A stretch of DNA of 43,795 nucleotides, from assembly GCA_017963105.1 (NCBI GenBank), contig JAGCTY010000043.1, positions 1 to 43,795 of the forward strand, read 5' to 3'. The notes under the pieces were generated by a model. The model searched no databases. It had not been told where the DNA came from and saw nothing but the letters and a program-made list of their open reading frames with translations. Numbering within the stretch: position 1 is the first letter of the stretch; the number at the start of each line of letters is the position of its first letter. Origin of the DNA: Lentisphaeria bacterium (GTDB lineage: Bacteria; Verrucomicrobiota; Lentisphaeria; Victivallales; UBA1829). Below are positions 7,926-15,289 of this stretch, piece by piece. The position numbers and the translations under genes were made by a program.

Positions 7926-9074
7926 ATGAAAAGGTCCAAGAAATCCAAGAAGCTCGGCACTGTCAATCTTGTCACCAAAAACCTGAACGCATTTATGACC
8001 GGGATGGAGAATAGCGATATGCGTCAAGTCGTGGCAAATCTCCAGGCCGTTATTGAATACAAGGAAGAGGAGCTCCGGATTTACCGGAAGAAATACAAAG
8101 AGGACACAGGCAAGGAACGTCCTGATCTCACGGACAGCGAACGCAGGAGCATGGCGAGGAAAGGCAAGGCTTTGAACAAGCTCCTTCTGTCGCTCGTTGG
8201 CGGCTCATGGTCGCCTCAAACTGTGATGAGCTGGTATAAGACGCTGATTGCCGATAAGTACAACAGTGTTGCCCCCGGACAGAAGAAACGCGGAAGGAAG
8301 CGTATTCCGAAAGAGATCGAGGAGCTCATTATCAAAATTGCAAAGGAAAACAGAAACTGGGGCTATAAACGGGTTCAGGAGACCGTAGTCTACCTCATGA
8401 AAATCAACATCAGCGTTGACACAGTGAAGCGCGTCATGAATCGGCATGGATACTTCGCACCGCCTGATGGCCGAGTGAATAGTGACTTCAACCTGTTCTT
8501 CGATTCGCACAAAAATGTGCTGGCTGCTTGTGATTTCTGCACATATGAGCTTTTTACGCCATCCGGTCTGGCACGACGGCACATTCTCTTTTTCGAGGAC
8601 ATAACAATGCGGGAGGTTTGGTGCGGCGGCATAGCGGAAGCTCCAAATGGCAACTTCATGGCCCAGGTTGCCCGCAATCAGGTGGATTACATTGACGGGA
8701 AGCTCAATGGTTTCAAATATATTATCCACGACAACGATACATTGTTCTCGGGTCGCTTTACAGATATCTTGTCGGGAGCAGGATGCAAGACAAAGCATAC
8801 AAGGCCGTTCTGCCCGGAACAGAATGGTTATGTGGAGTCATTTGTTAAGACATTTAAGACAGAATGCCTTGACCAGCTCATCCTGACCTCGGATGAACAA
8901 TTGCGGTATGTTGTTCAGGAGTTCCTCCTTTATTACAATCACGAACGCCCGCATTCCGGCCTTGGCGGGAAACTGATAGATCCTTGGCCGCAGGACGACG
9001 ACGGGGAGATCGTCATGTTCTCCCGGCTTGGCGGGCTTTTGAAATCATATCGAAGGGTAAAACAGGCGGCGTAA
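7926..9074 (+). CDS. DDE transposase / integrase-core protein
   Basis: This 382-residue recombinase has a basic N-terminus, a helix-turn-helix region (LLLSLVGGSWSPQTVMSWY, then a GRKRIPKEIEELI linker) and an rve integrase core. The catalytic acids are visible as D203 in AACDFCTY, a second D in IHDNDTLF, and E in the EQNGYVESFVKTFKTECL segment. The C-terminus has YNHERPHSGLGG. The frame is intact. I saw no convincing terminal inverted repeats or target duplication in the short flanks (7848-7925 and 9075-9122). It may therefore be a lone transposase, an element with cryptic ends, or a decayed one. It has its own promoter. Confidence 0.85.
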   Translation: MKRSKKSKKLGTVNLVTKNLNAFMTGMENSDMRQVVANLQAVIEYKEEELRIYRKKYKEDTGKERPDLTDSERRSMARKGKALNKLLLSLVGGSWSPQTVMSWYKTLIADKYNSVAPGQKKRGRKRIPKEIEELIIKIAKENRNWGYKRVQETVVYLMKINISVDTVKRVMNRHGYFAPPDGRVNSDFNLFFDSHKNVLAACDFCTYELFTPSGLARRHILFFEDITMREVWCGGIAEAPNGNFMAQVARNQVDYIDGKLNGFKYIIHDNDTLFSGRFTDILSGAGCKTKHTRPFCPEQNGYVESFVKTFKTECLDQLILTSDEQLRYVVQEFLLYYNHERPHSGLGGKLIDPWPQDDDGEIVMFSRLGGLLKSYRRVKQAA

Positions 9075-9122
9075 TGGATTCCATCCCAAACAAAAATATT
9101 AACCTGTCTTTTGTAACGATCT

Positions 9123-10023
9123 ATGACAAAACGAAAAAACTCTAAGAAACGCAAGAACGTAAAGATTAAACTCCCATTCGGCGTGATTGTCACGCTGATT
9201 ATTGTTGCTCTGATTGTCATCGGCTGCTGGGTATATCTGCACCCCGATGATGCAAAGAATTACTTCCAGACTCAAGCTGAAAAGATTTTCGGCAAAACAA
9301 CACGTCCGGCATCCCCACTTCCTTCAACCAACGGATCCGACAATTTGGCCTTCGGGATTCCCGGTCCTGCAGATACCATTATTGACAGAGAAGGGTATGC
9401 CCTTGGCTATATAGAATACCACGAACAGCCAGCATGGGTTATCTATCACATGACATATGACGAAGCAACAACCAAGGCAACAAGCCGGAACGACAATTTT
9501 AGAGAAGACCCGGAAATCCCCTCGGGAAGCGCCACTCTCGCCGATTACCGAGGTTCAGGCTATGACCGAGGGCCATCTCGCTCCGGCGGCGGACATGGCA
9601 TTTTCCATAAAGACAATGGATGAGAGTTTCTATATGTCGAACATGTCGCCCCAGAAAGGCGAGTTCAATCGAGGAATTTGGAAAGACCTTGAAGCACAGG
9701 TTCGCTCATTCGCGATATCAGGAAAAGATATCTTCGTGGTAACGGGACCGATCCTCCCGAAGACCAAGACAATAACAATTGGAGTAAACAAGGTCACCGT
9801 CCCCGACGCCTATTACAAAGTCGTTTATGATCGCACTCCTCCAGAAAAGATGATCGGCTTTATTCTGCCAAATGCTGGAAGTTCAAAAAGTTTACAGGAT
9901 TTTTCTGTAACGGTTGATGCAGTTGAACAGGCTACGGGGTTGGATTTCTTTAATCTGTTGCCACAACCTCAGCAAGAACAACTTGAAAGTTCAATAGACA
10001 TTAGTGCATGGAACTGGCAATAA
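9123..10023 (+). pseudogene. Membrane-anchored NUC1 nuclease, frameshifted in the DRGH motif
   Basis: The region encodes a DNA/RNA non-specific endonuclease (NUC1/EndA type) in two frames. The first frame (9123-9623) starts with a basic segment and a membrane helix (about residues 18-37), then GYALGYIEYHEQPAWVIY. It reaches YDRG and goes out of frame. The second frame carries HLAPAADMAF, the NMSPQ...FNRGIWKDLE metal and catalytic region, and the rest of the domain to 10023. The one-base excess lies in GGGCC at 9570-9574, so the DRGH histidine is lost. It could be a true inactivation, a programmed shift or a sequencing error. The rest of the domain is well preserved, so any loss is recent. It follows the transposase by 48 bp. 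Confidence 0.8.
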
Positions 10024-10163
10024 AGGATAATACCCCCTCTTTGTAGCATTGTTGCCGGGAATTCGTCATTTAGTGCTTAAACTCAGGAACATACTGTCGT
10101 CACAGCACGGTCATCCGGTTGTGGCACTAAGTAGAAACCAATTTCGGTCTTCAAGTCAAATCT

Positions 10164-10204
10164 GCCCTCGAATCCTTAACAGGTTTCGGGGGTTGTTTGG
10201 TTTT
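10164..10204 (+). terminator. Terminator-like hairpin after the nuclease
   Basis: GCCCTCGAA (10164-10172) pairs with TTCGGGGGT (10185-10193) using G-T pairs, then TTGTTTGGTTTT. The loop TCCTTAACAGGT shares the ACAGGT core with the hairpins at 5534 and 17851. Confidence 0.6.
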
Positions 10205-10273
10205 AAAGCCCCGATGTAGAACGGCTACCAAAGAAAAAAAACATCTTTTTTCATAGAAAAGTGTCTTCGCGTT

Positions 10274-10302
10274 TTGACAGGATACGTTTCCGGTGTTATA
10301 TT
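10274..10302 (+). promoter_or_regulatory. Consensus promoter TTGACA-17-TATATT with no gene behind it
   Basis: TTGACA (10274-10279) matches the -35 consensus exactly and TATATT (10297-10302) follows at 17 bp. The next 600 bp contain no credible ORF but do contain a strong hairpin starting 28 bp downstream, so a non-coding transcript is plausible. Confidence 0.65.
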
Positions 10303-10329
10303 ATATCATGCCGTTGGCAGCCTCTTTGT

Positions 10330-10360
10330 CCCCTATCTGATTCTTCTTGTCAGATAGGGG
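10330..10360. repeat. Perfect 11-bp inverted repeat (hairpin)
   Basis: CCCCTATCTGA (10330-10340) and TCAGATAGGGG (10350-10360) flank a 9-nt loop. No T-run follows, so it is not a classical terminator. It would lie near the 5' end of any transcript from the promoter at 10274. Confidence 0.8.
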
Positions 10361-10477
10361 ATTATGAGGCGAAAACAGGGGATATGGGAATTTTCGTATA
10401 CTCCCTATGAAATTAAAAATCGGGCAAACTTCGCTCCCCCTCGAAAGCCCAGGCCCTATGCTGCATCGAAACATAGA

Positions 10478-10554
10478 CAGGGTAACATTCGATGGCATAA
10501 AATGAAACCGTTTTCAGGGTAATATTCGATGGCATAAAATGAAACCGTTTTCAG
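10478..10554. repeat. 37-bp tandem repeat, two copies
   Basis: Unit 10478-10514 is repeated at 10515-10551 with one C/T difference, and CAG begins a third partial copy. Each unit includes TGAAACCGTTTTCA, itself an imperfect palindrome. There is no spacer, so it is not a CRISPR array. Confidence 0.85.
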
Positions 10555-10714
10555 CGCGGTCGATGCCTTAAAGGCTATGCTCAATTTTCTACGTTTTATT
10601 CGCTTTTTTTGCCAAAAAAATTGAATAAGTCGGGTTCTCTATTGCCAAAAAAAGTTGCGAAAAATGGACGGTGATCGGGTTTTCACCTCATAAAGAGTCG
10701 CGCTGATTTAATTT

Positions 10715-10762
10715 CGTAACCTCCACGAATAACTGCCATAAGTCGAGGTGGAGGCAGTTACG
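10715..10762. repeat. Inverted repeat with 3-nt bulge
   Basis: CGTAACCTCCAC (10715-10726) pairs with GTGGAG and GTTACG (10748-10753 and 10757-10762), with GCA bulged out. An alternative pairing, AACTGCC (10731-10737) with GGCAGTT, overlaps it, so two exclusive folds are possible. Confidence 0.65.
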
Positions 10763-10925
10763 TAATGGCAAAAGTTCTTCAAGCAAATGAAAAGAGTATT
10801 CCGGAGAAAGCAAAGATATGTTTTTTTGTTTTTTATTCTATGTATCTAAATCGTGATTATAGTTTTATTGCAAAACCACTTTCTAAAAGCAAAGAAAATA
10901 ATCTGCCGCAATAATCATAGATATC

Positions 10926-11088
10926 ATGGTTACAGGGTATTTCTTTATCGTCATTTTATCGTATCTCTTCATCTTTTTCTTCCTGCCGCTGGCGCTGCTG
11001 GCGTATTATGCCGCGCCGAAGAAGCTGCGTCTTCTACGGGTGGGCGAACCCGTGGTTCTGCCTGCTGATGCTGTTCAACACGAGCGTG
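10926..11088 (+). pseudogene. Truncated duplicate of the algI 5' end
   Basis: The frame reads SYLFIFFFLPLALLAYYAAPKKLR, which is the start of the intact MBOAT gene at 13877. An internal stretch corresponding to about HLTLTIFSYIF is deleted, joining GCGTC to TTCTAC. The rest of the homology (WANPWFCLLMLFNTSV) continues out of frame to 11088. It encodes no functional acyltransferase. Its position upstream of the lipoprotein gene, with the intact copy downstream, shows that the lipoprotein gene is bracketed by direct repeats of the algI start. Confidence 0.85.
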
Positions 11089-11122
11089 CCATATGCTCCA
11101 AAAGTATTCAAAAGAAAGAGCT

Positions 11123-11150
11123 TGCTTTTTTATAAAATGAGTGTATATTA
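11123..11150 (+). promoter_or_regulatory. Sigma70-type promoter TTGCTT-16-TATATT
   Basis: TTGCTT (11123-11128) and TATATT (11145-11150) are 16 bp apart. The element resembles the one at 5616 (both have AGTG before the -10). It is the best candidate promoter for the lipoprotein gene, although a leader of over 230 nt would result. Confidence 0.65.
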
Positions 11151-11282
11151 TATATAAACCAAAGATAGAAGAGCCGGACGCTCTATTCCAAGCAGTGCAT
11201 TCTGCATCCGGATCTTGATGTGTTCTTCATAAACGCAGGCAGCCATTATATAGAGGCTAATTCAAACGGGGAAACAATCGAA

Positions 11283-11453
11283 ATGAACACAAACACATCA
11301 TGTCCGCAAAGACCGAGAGACTTTGATGCTATGGTTTTTTGCGCTTTGCCTGCGGCATCTTTCGGAACTCAATCTGAGTTCGAACTTGCTTGCGCGAACG
11401 AAGTGAGCGCAAGCAAGCAAGCAAGCAAGCAGATGCAGACCGTCCTCGGCTGA
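11283..11453 (+). CDS. Short ORF upstream of the lipoprotein, crossing the AAGC repeat
   Basis: ATG 11283 (with GGGGAAA about 11 bp upstream) opens a 56-codon frame that runs through the (AAGC)5 repeat and stops at 11453. Nothing in it is recognised. One extra AAGC unit would put this frame into that of the lipoprotein ORF. It may be a leader, part of a longer phase-variable gene, or chance. Confidence 0.25.
   Translation: MNTNTSCPQRPRDFDAMVFCALPAASFGTQSEFELACANEVSASKQASKQMQTVLG
11385..11417. repeat. 11-bp inverted repeat overlapping the AAGC tract
   Basis: CTTGCTTGCGC (11385-11395) and GCGCAAGCAAG (11407-11417) are exact complements around an 11-nt loop. A second hairpin follows, CAGACCGTCC (11436-11445) with GGACGGTCTG (11459-11468). 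Confidence 0.8.
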
Positions 11454-13735
11454 CGCTCGGACGGTCTGTTGCTCCGCACAGTCGGCATGAAGTACAAGCG
11501 GGGCTGGAAGGTCGTTCAAATCTTCACCAACCCGGGAAAAGAAAATCATTTCTTCGATCCTGGACCGGTATTCCGGAAAACCGAAGAGAAACATGGAAAT
11601 GTCTTCTCGTCATTTTTGCAATCGCATTTGTGTTTGTATTATCGGGATGCCCCTCTTCTCCTCTGCATTCAAGTGATAAAGAAGCGACCGTATCGGAACA
11701 GAAAACAGAATCATCGAACGATAATACGGTTGAAACCGTTACTCTAAACGAATCGAAAGAAGCTGAAAATGGAGGAGAAGAGCTTGTTCTGAATTCGCGC
11801 CCGATGGCTGTACCGGTGTTATCTCATGAAGAAGCCGAAAAAGCCAATTCGGAAGCGCTTGCCTATGCTGCTGCCGAAAAAGAAAAAACAGAACCGTTTT
11901 TTCGAATGTATGAAGACTCCCAATTCGACACCATATCTTTCGAAGGGACGGTCAAAGCTGTTTCAACGATTCCCGATCCGGAACAAAACGACTATCCGAA
12001 CTGCCTCTATGCTCTGTTTGTAGATGTTAATTCCGTGTCAACCAATAATCCTCCAAGCAACGAAATGGCACAGGAAATCATAATCAATGTTCCAATCATG
12101 AAAGACCAAAAGATTGTTGACACATATATATTCCTTCCTGGAGACAAAATCTCCTGTCATTGTGCCGAATATGAATCTATGCCGCAGAGCATTCAGGAGA
12201 TACAGTTGTCGGATGATATTCAGGCATATGAATATCAGCAATATTATCTTTTTTCGGCAAAACGCATCGAGTTCTTGCAAATCAAACAAAACAAAGATTT
12301 CGCGAAACAACAAATAACGATTCCTACTATTCAAGCGAACCCTAAAGACGAGATTGCGGCAAGACTGAGGAACGAACGCATCCAAAAAGAAATAGCCCGT
12401 ATCGAAGATGAATTGAAGCGTCACGGGGGATCATTTGAAACATGGAAAAAAGAGTATGAGCCTATTGCGGAAAAATATAGTGAATTGGTTGAAGAAGGAT
12501 GGAACGGCTGGATCAACAACTCATTTTTTGCCGCCGGAGGAAAAGAGGGCGAGGAGACAAAGTACTACACGAAAAAATACATCGAGGGGTTAAAACCATA
12601 TAAGGAATATCTTGAGTCAAAGAATATTGACCTTATTATCGTCAGGATGCCAGGAAAAGGTGATTTCGCTGCACGAGTTCTAGCTGCAGATGACTTTCAG
12701 GAGAATCCCGCCTGGGTTGAACATTATTACGAGTGCCTGAAAAACGACATAGAGATTGTTGACCCCATGCCGGAAATGTGGAAACATCGTTTTGACTACA
12801 CCCTTTTTTACTACTTTAAGCCCGAAGAAATTCATCCTTTTGAGGGAACTTATTACTGTTGTGCCTCAGTCCTTTCCGATGTATTAAAACGTTACGATGT
12901 TCCGGGAGACAACCATTCGTATTCCTTAAAACGCGTATCTCACATACAGAATAGTTCTCTGATTAAGTATCCTGCTGGAAATCCGAACTTCGATTCACAG
13001 AAGAATATGGAATACAACCAAGTTCTCAGAGATGATTATGTTATTGATACTTTTTCTGTTAATTCCGGATCGCCTATTCTTTTCTTATCCAATTCCTTTT
13101 TCGGAGCTCAGGGGTTAGCAAAAGATTTAGGGTTGCCGCAATATTCATCTTATTTTCTTAAAATGATTCCTGATTGGATCTATCAATCAGGTTCAACCTC
13201 TCTTATCAGAAATCTCCTGACATCAAAAAATGATTCTTTGTCTGGAAGACGAGCTGTTATTATGGTTGGTATGCCCAGGATGTGGACTTCTTTTCCCTCA
13301 TTTCCGCGATATGTATCAGACAATGCGAAAAGCCTATCTCTCGAATATAAAGTTAGCATCGTAAGCGAAAATGTCAACATAGCTAATAATTCTTCTTTTC
13401 ATATATCGAAAAAAGATAATGGCAATGTGTCAATTAGTCCTGCAGATGTTTCCAGCAATACCGATCCTTTGACCTTGAGTATGGCAATTCCCGCAATTCA
13501 GGACAAAAGGGTCTGTATGATTCGATTAAAGATTAACGATGGATCCGGCATTGGCCTGACAGTGAAAGATACAAGAGATGATTCTCTTATTGATTCCTGC
13601 GGTTTTCCGGGAAATGATATGAAATACTGCGATTTGTTTGTTCCGGTCGAATCTAAACCCAGACAGGTTTCAATCGCCATGATTGGAATAGGAAAAAACA
13701 AAGAAATGGAAGATATAGAATTGTGGTATTATTAA
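11390..13735 (+). CDS. AlgX-like lipoprotein of unresolved start
   Basis: The open frame runs from a TTG at 11390. The signal peptide (KCLLVIFAIAFVFVLSGC) has its lipobox Cys at codon 87, much too deep for that start. No ATG, GTG or TTG lies in frame close upstream; only an ATT at 11570 would give a normal length. After the Cys come a Ser/Glu-rich linker, a domain of unknown fold, a coiled-coil-like charged stretch, and a C-terminal half resembling the SGNH-like AlgX/AlgJ domain: NIDLIIVRMPGKG, EEIHPFEGTYY in place of the DxHW motif, and ILFLSNSFFGAQ in place of GDSF. It may help O-acetylate the glycan at the envelope. The gene is much more AT-rich than algI, a sign of import. Confidence 0.6.
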   Translation: MRERSERKQASKQADADRPRLTLGRSVAPHSRHEVQAGLEGRSNLHQPGKRKSFLRSWTGIPENRRETWKCLLVIFAIAFVFVLSGCPSSPLHSSDKEATVSEQKTESSNDNTVETVTLNESKEAENGGEELVLNSRPMAVPVLSHEEAEKANSEALAYAAAEKEKTEPFFRMYEDSQFDTISFEGTVKAVSTIPDPEQNDYPNCLYALFVDVNSVSTNNPPSNEMAQEIIINVPIMKDQKIVDTYIFLPGDKISCHCAEYESMPQSIQEIQLSDDIQAYEYQQYYLFSAKRIEFLQIKQNKDFAKQQITIPTIQANPKDEIAARLRNERIQKEIARIEDELKRHGGSFETWKKEYEPIAEKYSELVEEGWNGWINNSFFAAGGKEGEETKYYTKKYIEGLKPYKEYLESKNIDLIIVRMPGKGDFAARVLAADDFQENPAWVEHYYECLKNDIEIVDPMPEMWKHRFDYTLFYYFKPEEIHPFEGTYYCCASVLSDVLKRYDVPGDNHSYSLKRVSHIQNSSLIKYPAGNPNFDSQKNMEYNQVLRDDYVIDTFSVNSGSPILFLSNSFFGAQGLAKDLGLPQYSSYFLKMIPDWIYQSGSTSLIRNLLTSKNDSLSGRRAVIMVGMPRMWTSFPSFPRYVSDNAKSLSLEYKVSIVSENVNIANNSSFHISKKDNGNVSISPADVSSNTDPLTLSMAIPAIQDKRVCMIRLKINDGSGIGLTVKDTRDDSLIDSCGFPGNDMKYCDLFVPVESKPRQVSIAMIGIGKNKEMEDIELWYY
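11411..11430 (+). repeat. (AAGC)5 tetranucleotide repeat
   Basis: Five perfect AAGC units lie inside both overlapping frames at the start of the lipoprotein gene. Tetranucleotide tracts in this position are a known basis of slipped-strand phase variation. Five units is short for high-rate slippage. Confidence 0.85.
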
Positions 13736-13748
13736 AAAAAGATTCTTT

Positions 13749-13800
13749 ATGGCCTTTTCCTCTTTTTTTCCTTCCGCCGGCGCTTTTCCTGGTGCTGCAA
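13749..13800 (+). pseudogene. Second, degenerate fragment of the algI 5' end
   Basis: TTCTTTATGGCCTTTTCC and the following CCGCCGGCGCTTTTCCTGG parallel TTCTTATGGTCTTTTCAT and CCGCTGGCGCTGCTGG at the start of the intact gene at 13877. It is short and diverged but shares the sequence before the ATG as well. Confidence 0.5.
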
Positions 13801-13801
13801 T

Positions 13802-13829
13802 TTGATTTTTTAAAAAAGAGCGATATATT
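13802..13829 (+). promoter_or_regulatory. Sigma70-type promoter TTGATT-16-TATATT for algI
   Basis: TTGATT (13802-13807) and TATATT (13824-13829) are 16 bp apart, with an A/T-rich spacer, and lie 48 bp before the algI ATG. It would drive algI and the two genes behind it. Confidence 0.65.
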
Positions 13830-13876
13830 GATAATTTGAACTTTTAATAGTTTTAATTCCAAGTATTCGGTTTCTT

Positions 13877-15277
13877 ATGGTCTTTTCATCATACTTGTTC
13901 ATCTTTTTCTTCCTGCCGCTGGCGCTGCTGGGGTATTATGCCGCACCGAAGAAGTTGCGTCACCTCACGCTGACGATCTTCAGCTACATCTTCTACGGGT
14001 GGGCGAATCCGTGGTTCTGCCTGCTGATGCTGTTCAACACGAGCGTGGACTACACGAACGGCCGCCTGATGGGCGCGTACCCGGCGAGGAAGAAGCTGTT
14101 CGTGACGATCTCCATCGTGTGCGACCTGGCGATCCTCGGCTTCTTCAAATACTTCAATTTCGGGCTTGACAACTACAACGCGACGATGGCCGCGCTGGGC
14201 ATCCCGGAAGCGCAGTATCTCGGGTTCTTCCGCGTGGTTCTGCCGCTCGGCATCAGCTTCTACACGTTCCAGAGCATGAGCTATGTGATCGACGTCTACC
14301 GCGGCGACGCGAAGGTCGTGAACAACTTCATCGACTACGCCTGCTACGTGTCGATGTTTCCGCAGCTCGTCGCCGGCCCGATCATCCGGTTCCAGGACGT
14401 CGCCGACCAGCTTCGCGAGCGCACGCTGACTTGGGAGAAGTTCGCGCGCGGCGTCTCGTTCTTCATGCTCGGCATGGCAAAGAAGGTCCTGCTCGCGAAT
14501 CCCTGCGGTAAGATCGCGGACACCACGTTCAACACGGGCGACCTGAGCTGTATCGACGCCTGGTACGGCGCGGTCGCCTACGCGTTCCAGATCTATTTCG
14601 ACTTCAGCGGCTACTCGGACATGGCGATCGGCCTCGGCCTGATGCTCGGATTCGTGTTCGCGAAGAACTTCGATTCGCCGTACCGCTCGAAGTCCATCAC
14701 GGAATTCTGGCGACGGTGGCACCTGTCGCTCTCCACCTGGCTCCGCGACTACCTGTACATCCCGCTCGGCGGCAACCGCAAGGGGAGCGTCCGCACGTAC
14801 ATCAACCTGGCGCTGGTGATGCTCCTCGGCGGGCTGTGGCACGGCGCGAGCTGGAACTTCCTGATCTGGGGCGGCATTCACGGCGGCTACCTCGCGTTCG
14901 AGCGTGCGCAGGGCAAAGAAAGCATCTACCACAAACTCCCGGCACTGCTGCAGATCGTCATCACTTTCTTCATCGTGCTGATCGCGTGGGTGTTCTTCCG
15001 CGCCGACACGCTCCCGGACGCCGCCCAATACCTCAAGTGCATGTTCGGCGGCGGCACGGCCGGTCAAGGAGAAGCGGTGCGCGGCCTGATCTACAATCCG
15101 TACTATGTCGTGAACTTCCTCCTCGCGGGCATCACGATCTGGACACTGCCGCAGACATGGGACTTCACGCGGCGGCTCACCTGGCCGAAGATCGCATGGT
15201 GCATCCTGCTGTTCTTCATTTCGCTCATCGCGCTCACCACGCAGAGCTACAACCCGTTCATCTACTTCATCTTCTAA
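13877..15277 (+). CDS. algI: MBOAT O-acyltransferase, AlgI-like
   Basis: This 466-residue multi-pass inner-membrane protein probably moves acetyl groups across the membrane for polysaccharide O-acetylation. MBOAT landmarks are FRVVLPLGISFYTFQSMSY, YVSMFPQLVAGPIIRF, the SITEFWRRWHLSLSTWLRD segment with its conserved His, and LGGLWHGASWNFLIWGGIHG with the second catalytic His. It is followed 12 bp later by an AlgJ/AlgX-like gene with AAGGAGG, so the two are surely co-expressed. Two broken copies of its 5' end lie upstream. The glycan acceptor is unknown; alginate itself is not implied, since other alginate genes are absent. Confidence 0.92.
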   Translation: MVFSSYLFIFFFLPLALLGYYAAPKKLRHLTLTIFSYIFYGWANPWFCLLMLFNTSVDYTNGRLMGAYPARKKLFVTISIVCDLAILGFFKYFNFGLDNYNATMAALGIPEAQYLGFFRVVLPLGISFYTFQSMSYVIDVYRGDAKVVNNFIDYACYVSMFPQLVAGPIIRFQDVADQLRERTLTWEKFARGVSFFMLGMAKKVLLANPCGKIADTTFNTGDLSCIDAWYGAVAYAFQIYFDFSGYSDMAIGLGLMLGFVFAKNFDSPYRSKSITEFWRRWHLSLSTWLRDYLYIPLGGNRKGSVRTYINLALVMLLGGLWHGASWNFLIWGGIHGGYLAFERAQGKESIYHKLPALLQIVITFFIVLIAWVFFRADTLPDAAQYLKCMFGGGTAGQGEAVRGLIYNPYYVVNFLLAGITIWTLPQTWDFTRRLTWPKIAWCILLFFISLIALTTQSYNPFIYFIF

Positions 15278-15289
15278 GGAGGCGCGAAC

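Larger units (their letters stand above)
10024..10925 (+). other. Gene-free accessory region with orphan promoter and hairpins
   Basis: About 900 bp without a convincing gene. It holds a terminator-like hairpin (10164), a near-consensus promoter (10274), a perfect 11-bp inverted repeat (10330-10360), a 37-bp tandem repeat (10478), two copies of TTGCCAAAAAAA (near 10610 and 10643) and a 12-bp hairpin with a GCA bulge (10715-10762). Composition is AT-rich. A 65-codon minus frame (10301-10498) looks accidental. The mix fits a mobile-element scar or an unrecognised small RNA locus. Confidence 0.6.

Noticed and set aside
10301..10498. A 65-codon minus frame in the gene-free region
   Set aside because: It spans the hairpin and tandem repeat, with no ribosome site or recognisable sequence.
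10478..10554. Possible CRISPR array
   Set aside because: Only two directly abutting units with no spacers, and no cas genes.
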